DNA of 64,000 nt from Methylobacterium mesophilicum (GTDB lineage: Bacteria; Pseudomonadota; Alphaproteobacteria; Rhizobiales; Beijerinckiaceae). A model generated the notes under the pieces. The model was not told where the DNA came from, made no database searches, and saw only the letters and a program-made list of their open reading frames with translations. Location: positions 1 to 64,000 of the forward strand of contig NZ_BPQU01000002.1 in assembly GCF_022179445.1 (NCBI RefSeq), written 5' to 3'. Position numbers and translations under genes: made by a program. Shown in pieces: positions 26,445 to 35,725 of this stretch (within the stretch, counting starts at the first letter, position 1; every line of letters begins with the position of its first letter).

Positions 26445-27782
26445 TCACTCCACGATCTGGTCGTCCTCCGAGAGGGCCAGACGGCGCAGGGTCGTGAGCG
26501 CCTCGGACAGGTCCTCCGGCGACGGCGTCGCCAGGGCGAGGCGGACCGCGTTCGGCGCGTGGCCGGGATGCACCGCGAAGGCCGCGGCCGGCAGCAGCGC
26601 GATGCCCCGGCGCAACGCGGCGGCCGCGAAGGCTTCGGCCCGCCAGGTTTCGGGCAATGCGAGCCAGAGGTGATAGGCGCGGGGGTCGCCGACCACCGTG
26701 AGTCCTCCTAGTATCTCCCGGGCGAGGGTCTGGCGCGACGCCGCGTCCCGGCGCTTGGCCTCCGCGAGCGTCGCCGCCGAGCCGCCGGACATCCAGTGCA
26801 TGCCGGCCGCGAGCGACAGCCCGAGCGCGGTCCAGGCGCCCTGTCGCACCGAGGCCGCGAGCCGGTCGGTCAGGTGCGGGGGCCCGGCGATCAGCCCGAC
26901 GGTGAGGGCCGGCATCACCCGCTTCGACAGGCTGTCCACTAGGATCGTCCGGTCCGGCGCCAGGCTGGCGAGCGGCTGCGCGTCGGCGAGGAAGCCGTAG
27001 ACTGCATCCTCGATGGCGGTGAGGCCGACCGTGTCGAGGATCCCGGCGAGGTCGGCCCGCCGCGCGGTGCCCATGGTCGCGCCGAGCGGGTTCTGCAGGG
27101 TCGGCTGGAGATAGACACCGCTCAACGGGGTCGCCCGATGGGCCTGGAGGAGCGCGTCGGGGCATACGCCCTCCGCATCCATGGCCAGCGGCACCAGGGT
27201 GATCCCGAGCCGGGCCGCGATGCCCCGCACCGCCGGATAGGTCAGCGGCTCGCAGCCGATCCGCTCCCCCGGCGCCGCCAGGGCCGCGAGGGCGGCGGCG
27301 AGCGCCTGCCGGCCGTTGCCGGTGAACAGGATGTCGGCGGCCCGGGGCGCGTAGCCGTCGCGGGCGAGGAAGTCGGCCGCGACTCTGCGGGCCCGGGGCG
27401 TCCCCGCGGGGCCGTACTGGCTGAACCCGATCTCGGCGCCCGCGCCCGCCAGGGCCGCCAGGGTCTCGGCCAGCACGACCTCCTGTTCCGGCAGGCGCGA
27501 ATGGGTCCGCTGCAGGTCGATCGCCGCCGGGGGCGGCTCCGGCTGGAGCCGCACGGCCTGGCCGGGCTCGGAGCGGACGAAGGTGCCGCGTCCGACCTCG
27601 CCGGTCACGAGCCCGCGGCGGCCCAGTTCCGCGTAGACCCGGCTCGCCGTCGAGACAGCGATGCCCCGGGCATAGGCGAAGTCCCGCTGCGGCGGCAGCC
27701 GGTCGCCCGGGCGCAGGCGCCCCGAGGCGATCTCGCCGGCCACCGCGTCCGCGACGGTGCGATAATCCGAAGCCCGCATCAT
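26445..27782 (-). CDS. MocR-family regulator (GntR HTH fused to aminotransferase fold)
   Basis: A 445-residue protein. The N-terminal GntR winged HTH (ASGRLRPGDRLPPQRDFAYA, then GIAVSTASRVYAELGRRGLV) is joined to a type I aminotransferase-fold domain. The PLP lysine lies in DSLSKRVMPALTVG, and the LYLQPTLQNPLG and AIEDAVYGFL motifs are present. Such regulators sense PLP or amino compounds and mostly activate a divergent gene. Direct repeats and a dyad lie directly upstream (27783-27831), before the DUF1127 gene on the other strand. No pdxST or taurine genes are nearby, so the ligand is open. Confidence 0.92.
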   Translation of the reverse strand: MMRASDYRTVADAVAGEIASGRLRPGDRLPPQRDFAYARGIAVSTASRVYAELGRRGLVTGEVGRGTFVRSEPGQAVRLQPEPPPAAIDLQRTHSRLPEQEVVLAETLAALAGAGAEIGFSQYGPAGTPRARRVAADFLARDGYAPRAADILFTGNGRQALAAALAALAAPGERIGCEPLTYPAVRGIAARLGITLVPLAMDAEGVCPDALLQAHRATPLSGVYLQPTLQNPLGATMGTARRADLAGILDTVGLTAIEDAVYGFLADAQPLASLAPDRTILVDSLSKRVMPALTVGLIAGPPHLTDRLAASVRQGAWTALGLSLAAGMHWMSGGSAATLAEAKRRDAASRQTLAREILGGLTVVGDPRAYHLWLALPETWRAEAFAAAALRRGIALLPAAAFAVHPGHAPNAVRLALATPSPEDLSEALTTLRRLALSEDDQIVE

Positions 27783-27831
27783 TGCTCCGAGTGCAATGTT
27801 TCGATTGATCCGAGATATCTATCGGTTCAAT
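27783..27831. promoter_or_regulatory. Putative MocR operator
   Basis: TG[C/A]TCCGAG occurs twice in the same orientation, at 27783-27791 and 27806-27814. An extended dyad, attga...tcaat with ccga...tcgg inside, spans 27804-27831 and matches its own reverse complement at 22 of 28 positions. MocR regulators commonly bind direct repeats between themselves and a divergent gene. Binding here would control both 27782 and 27883. Confidence 0.45.
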
Positions 27832-27882
27832 CCTGCGCCCGCAATCCCGGCCGGACTGCGTCCCGTCACCGGAACCTACGCC

Positions 27883-28086
27883 ATGTCGATCGTCACCCTG
27901 CCGTCCGCGGCCACGCCTGCGCGCTCCGCGAGCCGGTCCGCCGTCCCATCCCTGCTGGGTCTCTGGCTCCAGCGCATCCGGACCCGGAGGTTGCTCGCCG
28001 CCCTGCATCCGGACCAGCTGCGGGATGCCGGCATCGAACCCTGGCACCTGCGCCGCGAAATCCGGAAGCCGTTCTGGAGAGGATGA
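27883..28086 (+). CDS. DUF1127-family small protein
   Basis: A 67-residue protein with a C-terminal DUF1127 segment (RTRRLLAALHPDQLRDAGIE followed by a basic end). This small Arg-rich family is widespread in alphaproteobacteria. Some members influence RNA turnover, phosphate or stress responses. The ATG at 27883 gives the family length; an upstream ATG at 27796 would add 29 residues and place the start inside the likely operator. It is divergent from the MocR gene. Confidence 0.75.
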   Translation: MSIVTLPSAATPARSASRSAVPSLLGLWLQRIRTRRLLAALHPDQLRDAGIEPWHLRREIRKPFWRG

Positions 28087-28184
28087 CCGGCCCTGCGGCG
28101 GCTGCGGGTGCCCGGTCCGTTCCACGGACCTATATGCGGGTGGAAGATCCTTCCTCCCGCCGTTCCTCCTGCATCGAATCCCGC

Positions 28185-30107
28185 ATGACCGACGACACCG
28201 TGCCCCCGGCCGGGTCCGCACACCCGGCCGAGCGCCCCGGGCTGCTCGCCACCTATCGGCGCCTCTGGCCGCACCTGTGGCCGCACGGCCGGCCCGACCT
28301 GCAGCGCAGGGTGTTCCTGGCGTTCGGGCTGCTGCTCGCGGCCAAGCTCGTGACCATGGTGACCCCGTTCACCTTCAAGTGGATCACCGACGCGCTGGTA
28401 GCCGCGATCGGTGGGAAGGACGCGCCGCTGCCCACGGGCCTGTTCGCGGCCCCGATGCTGCTCATCGCCCTCTACGGTGTGTCGCGGATCGCCATGTCGG
28501 CGCTGACCCAGGTGCGCGACGGGCTGTTCGCCAAGGTGGCGATGCACGCGGTGCGCCGCCTGGCGCTCCGGACTTTCGAGCACATGCACCGCCTGTCCCT
28601 GCGCTTCCACCTGGAGCGCAAGACCGGCGGTCTCACCCGGGTGCTCGAGCGCGGCCGCGCCGGCATCGAGGAATTGTCGCGCCTGATGGTGCTGACTTTG
28701 GTGCCGACCATCGTCGAGTTCGCGCTGGTGCTCGGCGTCCTCGCCTACGAGTTCGACTGGCGCTACGCGCTGGTGGCGTTCCTCACGGTCGGGGCCTACC
28801 TGGCCTTCACCTATAAGGCGACCGAGTGGCGGATCGCCATCCGCCGCCGGATGAACGCCTCGGATACCGACGCGAACACCAAGGCGGTCGACTCGCTGCT
28901 CAACTACGAGACGGTGAAGTATTTCGGCGCGGAGGCCCGCGAAGCCGCCCGCTACGACGTGTCGATGGCGAAATACGAAAAGGCCTCGACCCAGACCTAC
29001 GTGTCGCTGGCCGTGCTTAATGCCGGCCAGGCGGTGATCTTCACCATCGGGATGACGATCGTGATGTGGCTCGCGGCCCGGGACATCCTGGCCGGGCGCA
29101 CGACGATCGGCGGCTTCGTGCTGGCCAACACCCTGCTGGTGCAGTTGTCGATGCCCCTGAACTTCATGGGCATGATCTACCGCGAGATCAAACAGGCGCT
29201 GATCGACATCGACGACATGTTCCGCATCCTCGGGCAGAACCCCGAGATTGCCGACCGGCCCGGCGCCGCGCCGCTGAGCGTGGCGGGCGGCACGGTGCGG
29301 TTCGAGGACGTGCGCTTCGCCTACACGCCGGAGCGGCCGATCCTGCGCGGCGTCTCGTTCGAGATCCAGGCCGGCCAGACGGTGGCCGTGGTCGGCCCCT
29401 CGGGGGCGGGCAAGTCGACACTGTCGCGGCTGCTGTTCCGGTTCTACGAGCCGTCGGCCGGCCGGATCAGCATCGACGGTCAGGACATCGCCGCGGTGAC
29501 CCAGGAATCGCTGCGCGCGGCGATCGGCATGGTCCCGCAGGACACGGTGCTGTTCAACGACACGATCGGCTACAACATCCGCTACGGTCGCTCGGACGCC
29601 ACCGATGCGGAGTTGCGCGAGGCGGCCCAGCTCGCCCAGATCGACCGCTTCGTCTCCGGCCTGCCGGAGGGTTACGACACGCCGGTCGGCGAGCGCGGCC
29701 TGAAGCTGTCGGGCGGCGAGAAGCAGCGGGTCGCCATCGCGCGGACCATCCTCAAGGCCCCGCCGATCCTGGTGCTCGACGAGGCGACCTCGGCGCTGGA
29801 TTCCTTCACCGAGGCCGAGATCCAGTCGGCGCTCGACCGGGTCAGCCGCGGGCGCACCACCCTGGTGATCGCCCACCGGCTGTCCACGGTGGTCAATGCC
29901 GACGCGATCCTGGTGCTCGACCACGGCCGCATCGCCGAGCGCGGCACCCATGCCGAATTGCTGGAGGCCGGCGGCATCTACGCGGCGCTCTGGGACCGCC
30001 AGCGCGAGGCCGACGCGGCGCTCGAAGTGCTTCAGCGCGCCGACACCCCGGTCCTGCCGATCCGGGCCGGGCGCGGGGCCGTGCCGGCGACGGAACCGGC
30101 GGAGTAG
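28185..30107 (+). CDS. ABC half-exporter, Atm1/HMT1 type
   Basis: A 640-residue half-transporter. A six-helix exporter domain (residues about 40-330) includes the Atm1-family stretch LLNYETVKYFGAEAREAARY. The nucleotide-binding domain has Walker A GPSGAGKST, Q-loop and NTIGYNIRYG, signature LSGGEKQRVAIAR, Walker B ILVLDEATSALD and the switch His in IAHRLST. It should dimerise in the inner membrane and export glutathione conjugates or a sulphur compound, as Atm1 and ABCB7-like proteins do. The start at 28185 has the usual N terminus; longer frames overlap the MocR operator region. Confidence 0.93.
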   Translation: MTDDTVPPAGSAHPAERPGLLATYRRLWPHLWPHGRPDLQRRVFLAFGLLLAAKLVTMVTPFTFKWITDALVAAIGGKDAPLPTGLFAAPMLLIALYGVSRIAMSALTQVRDGLFAKVAMHAVRRLALRTFEHMHRLSLRFHLERKTGGLTRVLERGRAGIEELSRLMVLTLVPTIVEFALVLGVLAYEFDWRYALVAFLTVGAYLAFTYKATEWRIAIRRRMNASDTDANTKAVDSLLNYETVKYFGAEAREAARYDVSMAKYEKASTQTYVSLAVLNAGQAVIFTIGMTIVMWLAARDILAGRTTIGGFVLANTLLVQLSMPLNFMGMIYREIKQALIDIDDMFRILGQNPEIADRPGAAPLSVAGGTVRFEDVRFAYTPERPILRGVSFEIQAGQTVAVVGPSGAGKSTLSRLLFRFYEPSAGRISIDGQDIAAVTQESLRAAIGMVPQDTVLFNDTIGYNIRYGRSDATDAELREAAQLAQIDRFVSGLPEGYDTPVGERGLKLSGGEKQRVAIARTILKAPPILVLDEATSALDSFTEAEIQSALDRVSRGRTTLVIAHRLSTVVNADAILVLDHGRIAERGTHAELLEAGGIYAALWDRQREADAALEVLQRADTPVLPIRAGRGAVPATEPAE

Positions 30108-30122
30108 TCACGCGGGGGCGGA

Positions 30123-30150
30123 TTACTTCTCCGGCTGTATTCGTTATACT
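30123..30150 (+). promoter_or_regulatory. Possible promoter of the 30220-32811 operon
   Basis: TATACT at 30145-30150 matches five of six bases of the -10 consensus. TTACTT at 30123-30128 is a weak -35, 16 bases upstream. It lies about 70 bases before the binding-protein ATG at 30220. The -35 match is poor. Confidence 0.4.
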
Positions 30151-30219
30151 GCGCTAAACGGCCCATCACGAAGGCCGCGCTGCGAATCGGCTTAGGCCGT
30201 CCGGTCGGGGGAGACATCG

Positions 30220-31194
30220 ATGTTGAAGGGCCTGATCGCGGCCGGCGCCATGCTGGTCGCCCTCGGCGGCACCGTTCGGGCGGAGGATGTCGTCCGGCTC
30301 GGCAACCTGAAATTCGCCCATTACGGCGCCATCTCCTACATGAAGGAGATCGCCCCGAAATACGGCCTGAAGATCGACGAGCGCCAGTTCGCCAAGGGCG
30401 CCGACATCTACCCGGCCATGGCCGTGGACCAGATCGACATCGCGGCTTCCGGGGGCGACGGCGCGGTGGCCGCCCGCGGCAACGGCGTGAAGCTGGTGGT
30501 GGTCGCGGGCTTCGCCGACGGCGGCGTGCGCATCCTCAAGCGGCCGGACCTGCCGGCCAAGAGCGCGGCCGACCTGAAGGGCCTCAAGGTCGCCACCGTC
30601 CGCGGCGGCACGCAGGACCTGATGCTGCTGGCCGAGCTCGACAAGCACGGGCTGACCTGGTCCGAGCGTCCCGGCAAGGACGTTCAGCTGACCTACTTCA
30701 ACAACTACGCCGACCTGAACCAGGCGCTCGGGCAGAAATACGTCGACGTGATCTGCCAGTCGGAGCCGCAATCGACCCAGGCGATCAGCGCCGGCTGGGG
30801 CGTCGAGCTGGTCAAGCCCTACGACACCCCAATCGGCAAGCCGGTGCGGCCCCTGGTGATGACCGAGAAGATGTACACCGAGCGGCCGGAGGTGGCCGCC
30901 AAGGTGCTGCGCCTGTTCGTGGCCGCCACCAAGGCCTTCATCGACGACCCGGCACTCGCCGAGAAATACGTCCGCGAACAGGTGTTCAAGGGCCAGCTGA
31001 CCAGCCAGGACTTTCGCGATGGCATGGCCAACGCGAGCTACACCTACGCCATGCCGGCGGGGCACATGCAGGTCACCACCGACTACATGGTCAAGTACGG
31101 GCTGGGTAAGATGCAGAACCCGCCCAAGAGCGATGCCGAGTGGGTCAAGCTCGATCTGCTCGACAAGGCCAAGGCCGACCTGAAGGTCGAGTGA
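30220..31194 (+). CDS. Nitrate/sulfonate-type ABC importer binding protein
   Basis: A 324-residue type II periplasmic binding protein of the SsuA/TauA/NMT1 class. It has a signal peptide ending TVRAE, LKFAHYGAISYMKEIAPKYG, VDQIDIAASGGDGAVAARGN, and the LKGLKVATVRGGTQD motif of the hinge. It heads a three-gene operon with its permease (4 bases later) and ATPase. Ligands in this class range from alkanesulfonates to pyrimidine precursors and aromatic acids. No sulfonatase or nitrate gene is near, so the ligand is unknown. Confidence 0.92.
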   Translation: MLKGLIAAGAMLVALGGTVRAEDVVRLGNLKFAHYGAISYMKEIAPKYGLKIDERQFAKGADIYPAMAVDQIDIAASGGDGAVAARGNGVKLVVVAGFADGGVRILKRPDLPAKSAADLKGLKVATVRGGTQDLMLLAELDKHGLTWSERPGKDVQLTYFNNYADLNQALGQKYVDVICQSEPQSTQAISAGWGVELVKPYDTPIGKPVRPLVMTEKMYTERPEVAAKVLRLFVAATKAFIDDPALAEKYVREQVFKGQLTSQDFRDGMANASYTYAMPAGHMQVTTDYMVKYGLGKMQNPPKSDAEWVKLDLLDKAKADLKVE

Positions 31195-31198
31195 TCCG

Positions 31199-32008
31199 AT
31201 GGCCCTGCGCGACCTTCGCGGCGTCCTGGTTCCGGTCGCGCTGCTGATCCTGTGGGAGTTGGCGAGTCGCACCGGCCTCGTCTCGGCCGTGGTGCTGCCG
31301 CCGCCGAGCGCGGTGGCGGTGAAATGGTGGTCCGGCCTGCTGCCGGCCCTGCCGTACGATCCCGGCCAGGAGAGCTACCTGTCCTGGCTGTTCTCCGGCG
31401 AGATGCCGCACGACGCGGTCTCCAGTCTGTCCCGGGTCGTCTCCGGCTTCCTGATCGGGGCCGGGCTCGCCGTGCCGGTCGGCCTGGTGCTCGGCACCAA
31501 CGACAGGCTCTACGCCCTGTTCAACCCGCTGCTCCAGGTGCTGCGCCCGATCCCGCCGATCGCCTACATCCCGCTCGCCATCGTGTGGTTCGGGCTCGGC
31601 AACCCGCCGGCCCTGTTCCTGATCGCGCTCGGGACCTTCTTCCCGGTCCTGGTCAACACCATCGCGGGGGTGCGTCAGGTCGACTCGATCTACATCCGCG
31701 CCGCCCGCAACCTCGGCGCCGGCTCCTGGACGATGTTCCGCCGGGTGATCCTGCCGGCCGCGAGCCCGTTCGTGCTCGCCGGCATGCGCATCGGCATCGG
31801 CACCGCCTTCATCGTGGTGATCGTGGCCGAGATGATCGCGGTCTCGGACGGGCTCGGCTACCGGATCCTCGAGGCTCGGGAATACATGTGGTCGGACAAG
31901 ATCATCGGCGGCATGCTGACGATCGGCATCCTCGGCCTGATCATCGACGGGGCGATGAGCCGCCTCAACGATCACCTGCTGCGCTGGCACCGCGGCCTGG
32001 AGCGGTAA
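31199..32008 (+). CDS. Nitrate/sulfonate-type ABC importer permease
   Basis: A 269-residue inner-membrane permease with about six membrane segments and the EAA loop IRAARNLGAGSWTMFRRVILPAA, which docks on the ATPase. The conserved LGTNDRLYALFNPLLQVLRPIPPIA segment is typical of SsuC/TauC. It is four bases from the binding-protein gene and 8 bases from the ATPase gene. Confidence 0.93.
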   Translation: MALRDLRGVLVPVALLILWELASRTGLVSAVVLPPPSAVAVKWWSGLLPALPYDPGQESYLSWLFSGEMPHDAVSSLSRVVSGFLIGAGLAVPVGLVLGTNDRLYALFNPLLQVLRPIPPIAYIPLAIVWFGLGNPPALFLIALGTFFPVLVNTIAGVRQVDSIYIRAARNLGAGSWTMFRRVILPAASPFVLAGMRIGIGTAFIVVIVAEMIAVSDGLGYRILEAREYMWSDKIIGGMLTIGILGLIIDGAMSRLNDHLLRWHRGLER

Positions 32009-32016
32009 CCCGGACG

Positions 32017-32811
32017 ATGTCGGCAGAGATCGTGGTCGCGAACGCCGTCAAGGTGTTCGGCAGCAGCGCTTCGGGCGTCGCCGCCCTTCAGGACATCTCG
32101 GCAACGGTGCCGGAGGGCCAGTTCCTGTGTTTGCTCGGGCCCTCGGGCTGCGGCAAGTCCACCCTGCTCAACGCGATGGCGGGCTTCAGCCCGCTCACCT
32201 CGGGCACGATCACGGTGGGTGGCAGGCCGGTGGTCGAACCTGGCCCGGACCGGGGCATGGTGTTCCAGGAATACGCCCTGTTCCCGTGGATGAGCGTCGA
32301 GGACAACGTCCGCTTCGGCCTCGACATCAAGGGCGTGCCCCGCGCCCAGGCTGCCGAGACGGTCGACCGCATCACCGCGACGCTCGGCCTGTCGGATTTC
32401 CGCACCCGCTACCCGAAGGACCTGTCGGGTGGGATGCGCCAGCGCGTGGCCATCGCCCGCATCCTCGCCCTCGACCCGCCGGTTATGCTGATGGACGAGC
32501 CGTTCGGGGCCCTGGACGCCCTGACGCGGCGCACCCTGCAGGACGAACTGCTCCGGATCTGGGCCGATTCGCGCAAGACGATCGTGTTCGTGACCCACTC
32601 GATCGAGGAGGCGATCTACCTGGCCGACCGGATCCTGGTGATGACCTACCGGCCCGGGCGCATCAAGCGCGACGTCACCGTGCCGATCCCCCGGCCCCGG
32701 GACCCGGCGAGCGCCGACTTCAACGCCATCAAGCGCGAGCTGGGCCAGCTCGTGATGGAGGAGCAGGCGCGCTTCACCGACGCGGAGCTGCACGCGCCGG
32801 CGGTGGATTGA
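32017..32811 (+). CDS. Nitrate/sulfonate-type ABC importer ATPase
   Basis: A 264-residue ABC ATPase with Walker A GPSGCGKST, Q-loop VFQEYALFPWMSV, signature LSGGMRQRVAIARILA, Walker B VMLMDEPFGALD and the H-loop VTHSIEEAI. This is the TauB/SsuB class. ATG at 32017 is preceded by a short gap after the permease stop. It completes the importer encoded at 30220-32811. Confidence 0.93.
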   Translation: MSAEIVVANAVKVFGSSASGVAALQDISATVPEGQFLCLLGPSGCGKSTLLNAMAGFSPLTSGTITVGGRPVVEPGPDRGMVFQEYALFPWMSVEDNVRFGLDIKGVPRAQAAETVDRITATLGLSDFRTRYPKDLSGGMRQRVAIARILALDPPVMLMDEPFGALDALTRRTLQDELLRIWADSRKTIVFVTHSIEEAIYLADRILVMTYRPGRIKRDVTVPIPRPRDPASADFNAIKRELGQLVMEEQARFTDAELHAPAVD

Positions 32812-32838
32812 GGTTTCTTCGGATCGCAGCCGCGGCGC

Positions 32839-33741
32839 TTACCCGCCGGACCGGACCTTCACCCCGAGCAGCGCCTCGAACGGCAGCACCATCGCGCCCT
32901 TGTCGCGGTCGCCGTGGCCCTGGCGCAGGGCGGTCTGGTAGGTCGCGGTGGCGGCGGCCGTGACCGGCATGGGATAGCCGCCCTCGGCCGAGATCGCCGC
33001 GGCCGCGACGAGGTCCTTGTAGGCCGCGCCCATCGGGTAGCCCTCGTCGAAGCGGCCCTGGAGGATGCGCGGCACGAAGTATTGCGCCGCGTAGCTCCGG
33101 CTGGTGCCGGTGGTGACCACCTGGGCGATCTGCTCCGGATCGAGCCCCATGGCCACCGCCATCGGCAGCACCTCGGCCAGCGCCGCGATATTGATGTCGT
33201 AGAGCACGTTGTTGATCGTCTTGGTGAGCTGGCCGGAGCCCGCCGGCCCCATATGCAGGACGCTGGTGCCGATCCGCTCCAGCAGCGGCCGGACCGCCGC
33301 GACGCTCTCCGGGTCGCCGCCGCACATCACCGTGAGCGTCCCGGCCTCTGCGCCCGCCGGCGCCCCCGAGACCGGGGCATCGACGAAACGCCGCCCGGTC
33401 GCCGCCACGGCGCGCCCGATGGCGAGCGCCTTGGCGTGCGCGATGGTGCTGAGATCCACCACGATCGCCCCCGGCGCTAGCCGCTCGGCGAGACGATCCT
33501 CGCCGAACAGGGCCGCCTCGACCACGTCGCCGTTCGGCAGGCACAGGAACAGCACCTCGGCCCCCTCGAACGCGGCGGGATCCGCCGTCGCGACGAGGCC
33601 CGGCGCGTCGAGCCCGGCGAGACGTGCCGGGTCGGCATCCACCGCCACGACGGTCTCGGAGTCGGACGGGCGCTTGGCCGCGAGGTTGCGGGCGATCGGG
33701 TGGCCCATGGCGCCGAGGCCGAGGATGGCGAGCTTCTGCAC
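32839..33741 (-). CDS. Beta-hydroxyacid dehydrogenase family oxidoreductase
   Basis: A 300-residue 3-hydroxyisobutyrate/tartronate-semialdehyde-type dehydrogenase. It has the N-terminal dinucleotide motif ILGLGAMGHPIARNLA, the substrate motif FVDAPVSGAPAGAEAGTLTV, the catalytic Lys in GQLTKTINNVLYDIN, and the C-terminal helical domain. A GTG start at 33741 is preceded by GGAGGAAG at the right distance and gives the family N terminus. Its end converges on the ATPase gene end at 32811. It may act on a hydroxy acid brought in by that importer, but this is only positional. Confidence 0.88.
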   Translation of the reverse strand: MQKLAILGLGAMGHPIARNLAAKRPSDSETVVAVDADPARLAGLDAPGLVATADPAAFEGAEVLFLCLPNGDVVEAALFGEDRLAERLAPGAIVVDLSTIAHAKALAIGRAVAATGRRFVDAPVSGAPAGAEAGTLTVMCGGDPESVAAVRPLLERIGTSVLHMGPAGSGQLTKTINNVLYDINIAALAEVLPMAVAMGLDPEQIAQVVTTGTSRSYAAQYFVPRILQGRFDEGYPMGAAYKDLVAAAAISAEGGYPMPVTAAATATYQTALRQGHGDRDKGAMVLPFEALLGVKVRSGG

Positions 33742-34100
33742 CGGACGGCTTCCTCCATTGCGGCCGCGGACGGACCGGCGGCGCGATCTGGGGCGGCCGC
33801 GCTCGGCTCGCGCCGTCGTCGCGAGCGCGGCCTGCCCATCATGGGGGACCTGTATCAGAGGTGCCGGCAGAAGGTGCAATCGCGGATGCCGTACAGCCAT
33901 AGCCGGCGCCAGGGTCCCCGTGGCATCCCGCGTCCCTCGGGGTTGGGTTACCGGGCCCCGGCGCGGCAGGCGGGTGGGGACGATGACGCATGTCTGATAG
34001 AGAGGCGGAAAGCCCCGACACGTTGACGCCGGCCCGGCGGGCTGCCATCCGCGCGTCCGACATGTCCGCCCGCCCGCGGCGCCGTTGAGTCCGGAACACG
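33742..34100. other. Divergent intergenic region before psd
   Basis: These 359 bases separate the minus-strand dehydrogenase gene and the plus-strand psd gene. I see no supported gene, strong hairpin or clear promoter; TTGACG at 34023-34028 could be a -35 but lacks a matching -10. Both promoters should lie here. Confidence 0.4.
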
Positions 34101-34811
34101 ATGACAGACCTGATCGAGACGATCCGTCGGACGCTCGTGCCGATCCACAAGGAGGGCTATCCCTTCATCCTGATCGGCATCGTGCTCACGGTGCTGGCCG
34201 GCTATTTCTCGCAGTTCTTCGGCTGGATCTTCCTGATCCTCACCCTCTGGGTCTGCTACTTCTTCCGCGACCCGGAGCGGATCACCCCGGTGGAAGACGG
34301 GCTCGTGGTCTCGCCCGCGGACGGGCGCGTCAACCTGATCGCCACCGTGCTGCCGCCGCCCGAGCTCGACCTGCCGCAGGTGCCCACCTTGCGGGTCTCG
34401 GTGTTCATGAACGTGTTCGACTGCCACGTGAACCGGGTGCCGGTCTCGGGGCGAATCGGCCAGATCCACTACACGCCCGGCCTGTTCCTCAACGCCGAAC
34501 TCGACAAGGCTAGCGACGACAACGAGCGCAACGGGATGGTGATCGAGACCAGCCATGCCGGGCAGGCCAAGCGCGTCGGCGTGGTCCAGATCGCCGGCCT
34601 GGTGGCGCGGCGGATCGTCGGGTTCGTCTCGGCCGGCGACGTGCTGTCGGTGGGCGAGCGGTTCGGCCTGATCCGGTTCGGCTCCCGGGTGGACGTCTAC
34701 CTGCCGGCGGGCGCCACCGTGCTGGTCGGGCTCGGCCAGAAGGCTGTGGCCGGCGAGACGGTGCTGGCCGACCTCGGCGGCGGCCCCGGGCGGCAGTTCA
34801 AGCGGATCTAG
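34101..34811 (+). CDS. psd: Phosphatidylserine decarboxylase
   Basis: A 236-residue short (PSD-A type) decarboxylase that makes phosphatidylethanolamine. Two membrane-associated helices near residues 23-55 are followed by the catalytic DGRVN and [16 protein letters not shown] segments. The self-cleavage site is Gly194-Ser195 in [12 protein letters not shown], and Ser195 becomes the pyruvoyl group of the small alpha chain. It is six bases upstream of pssA, the gene for the preceding step, as is usual in Rhizobiales. Confidence 0.96.
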   Translation: MTDLIETIRRTLVPIHKEGYPFILIGIVLTVLAGYFSQFFGWIFLILTLWVCYFFRDPERITPVEDGLVVSPADGRVNLIATVLPPPELDLPQVPTLRVSVFMNVFDCHVNRVPVSGRIGQIHYTPGLFLNAELDKASDDNERNGMVIETSHAGQAKRVGVVQIAGLVARRIVGFVSAGDVLSVGERFGLIRFGSRVDVYLPAGATVLVGLGQKAVAGETVLADLGGGPGRQFKRI

Positions 34812-34817
34812 ACGGCC

Positions 34818-35657
34818 ATGGACGACCTGTTCCCGCCCTTCGCGCCGGATCCGAACGAGCCGCGCCCGCGCCGGTTCAAGCCGGTGCCGTTCCGGATGAT
34901 CGCGCCCAACATGATCACCCTGATGGCGCTCTGCCTCGGGTTGACGGCGATCCGGCTGGCCTTCGAAGGCAAGTTCGAGCCCGCCGTCATCGCCGTGGTG
35001 GCGGCCGGCGTGCTCGACGGCATCGACGGGCGGGTGGCGCGGCTGCTCAAGGGCACCTCGCGCTTCGGGGCCGAACTCGATTCGCTGGCCGACTTCGTGA
35101 ATTTCGGCTGCGCGCCGGCGCTGATCCTCTACGGCTTCGCGCTGTTCCACCTGAAATCCGCCGGCTGGATCGTGGCGCTGATCTTCGCAATCGCCATGGC
35201 GCTGCGGCTCGCCCGCTTCAACGCCATGCTGGACGACCCGAACCGGCCGGAATGGAAGAAGGACTTCTTCGTCGGCATGCCGGCCCCTGCGGGCGCGCTG
35301 ACCGCGATGCTGCCGCTCTACCTGCACTTCCTCGGCTTCAGCGCAGAGGGCTGGATCGCCTCGGCGATCCTGATCTACGTGCTCGCCATCGCCCTGCTGG
35401 TGGTGTCCACGGTCCCGACCTTCTCGGGCAAGACCATGGGCAAGCGGGTGCCGCGCAGCCTCGTCCTGCCGATCTTTTTGCTCGGCGTCGCGGCGTTCGG
35501 CATCCTGATCAGCTACCCGTTCGAGGCCCTGGTGGCGGTGAGCGGCGGCTACTTGCTGACCATCCCGGTGGTCGCCGCACAGTACCGCCGTCGCGCCAAG
35601 GCCGAGGCGGCCACCGCGGTCGACGACCCGGCCGGGCCTGCGATCACCGGGGGATAG
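34818..35657 (+). CDS. pssA: CDP-diacylglycerol-serine O-phosphatidyltransferase
   Basis: A 279-residue CDP-alcohol phosphatidyltransferase that makes phosphatidylserine at the inner membrane. The full motif is seen with Asp70-Gly71, Ala74-Arg75, Gly84, Asp88 and Asp92 in the family spacing. About seven hydrophobic segments follow or flank it. It is cotranscribed with psd, so phosphatidylserine is made and decarboxylated by products of one operon. Confidence 0.96.
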   Translation: MDDLFPPFAPDPNEPRPRRFKPVPFRMIAPNMITLMALCLGLTAIRLAFEGKFEPAVIAVVAAGVLDGIDGRVARLLKGTSRFGAELDSLADFVNFGCAPALILYGFALFHLKSAGWIVALIFAIAMALRLARFNAMLDDPNRPEWKKDFFVGMPAPAGALTAMLPLYLHFLGFSAEGWIASAILIYVLAIALLVVSTVPTFSGKTMGKRVPRSLVLPIFLLGVAAFGILISYPFEALVAVSGGYLLTIPVVAAQYRRRAKAEAATAVDDPAGPAITGG

Positions 35658-35725
35658 GCGGGAGCCGCGCTGGCTTTCCAGGCGATCTTCCGTAGTCTGA
35701 CCCCGGAATCGGTGGGGGACGGCGC

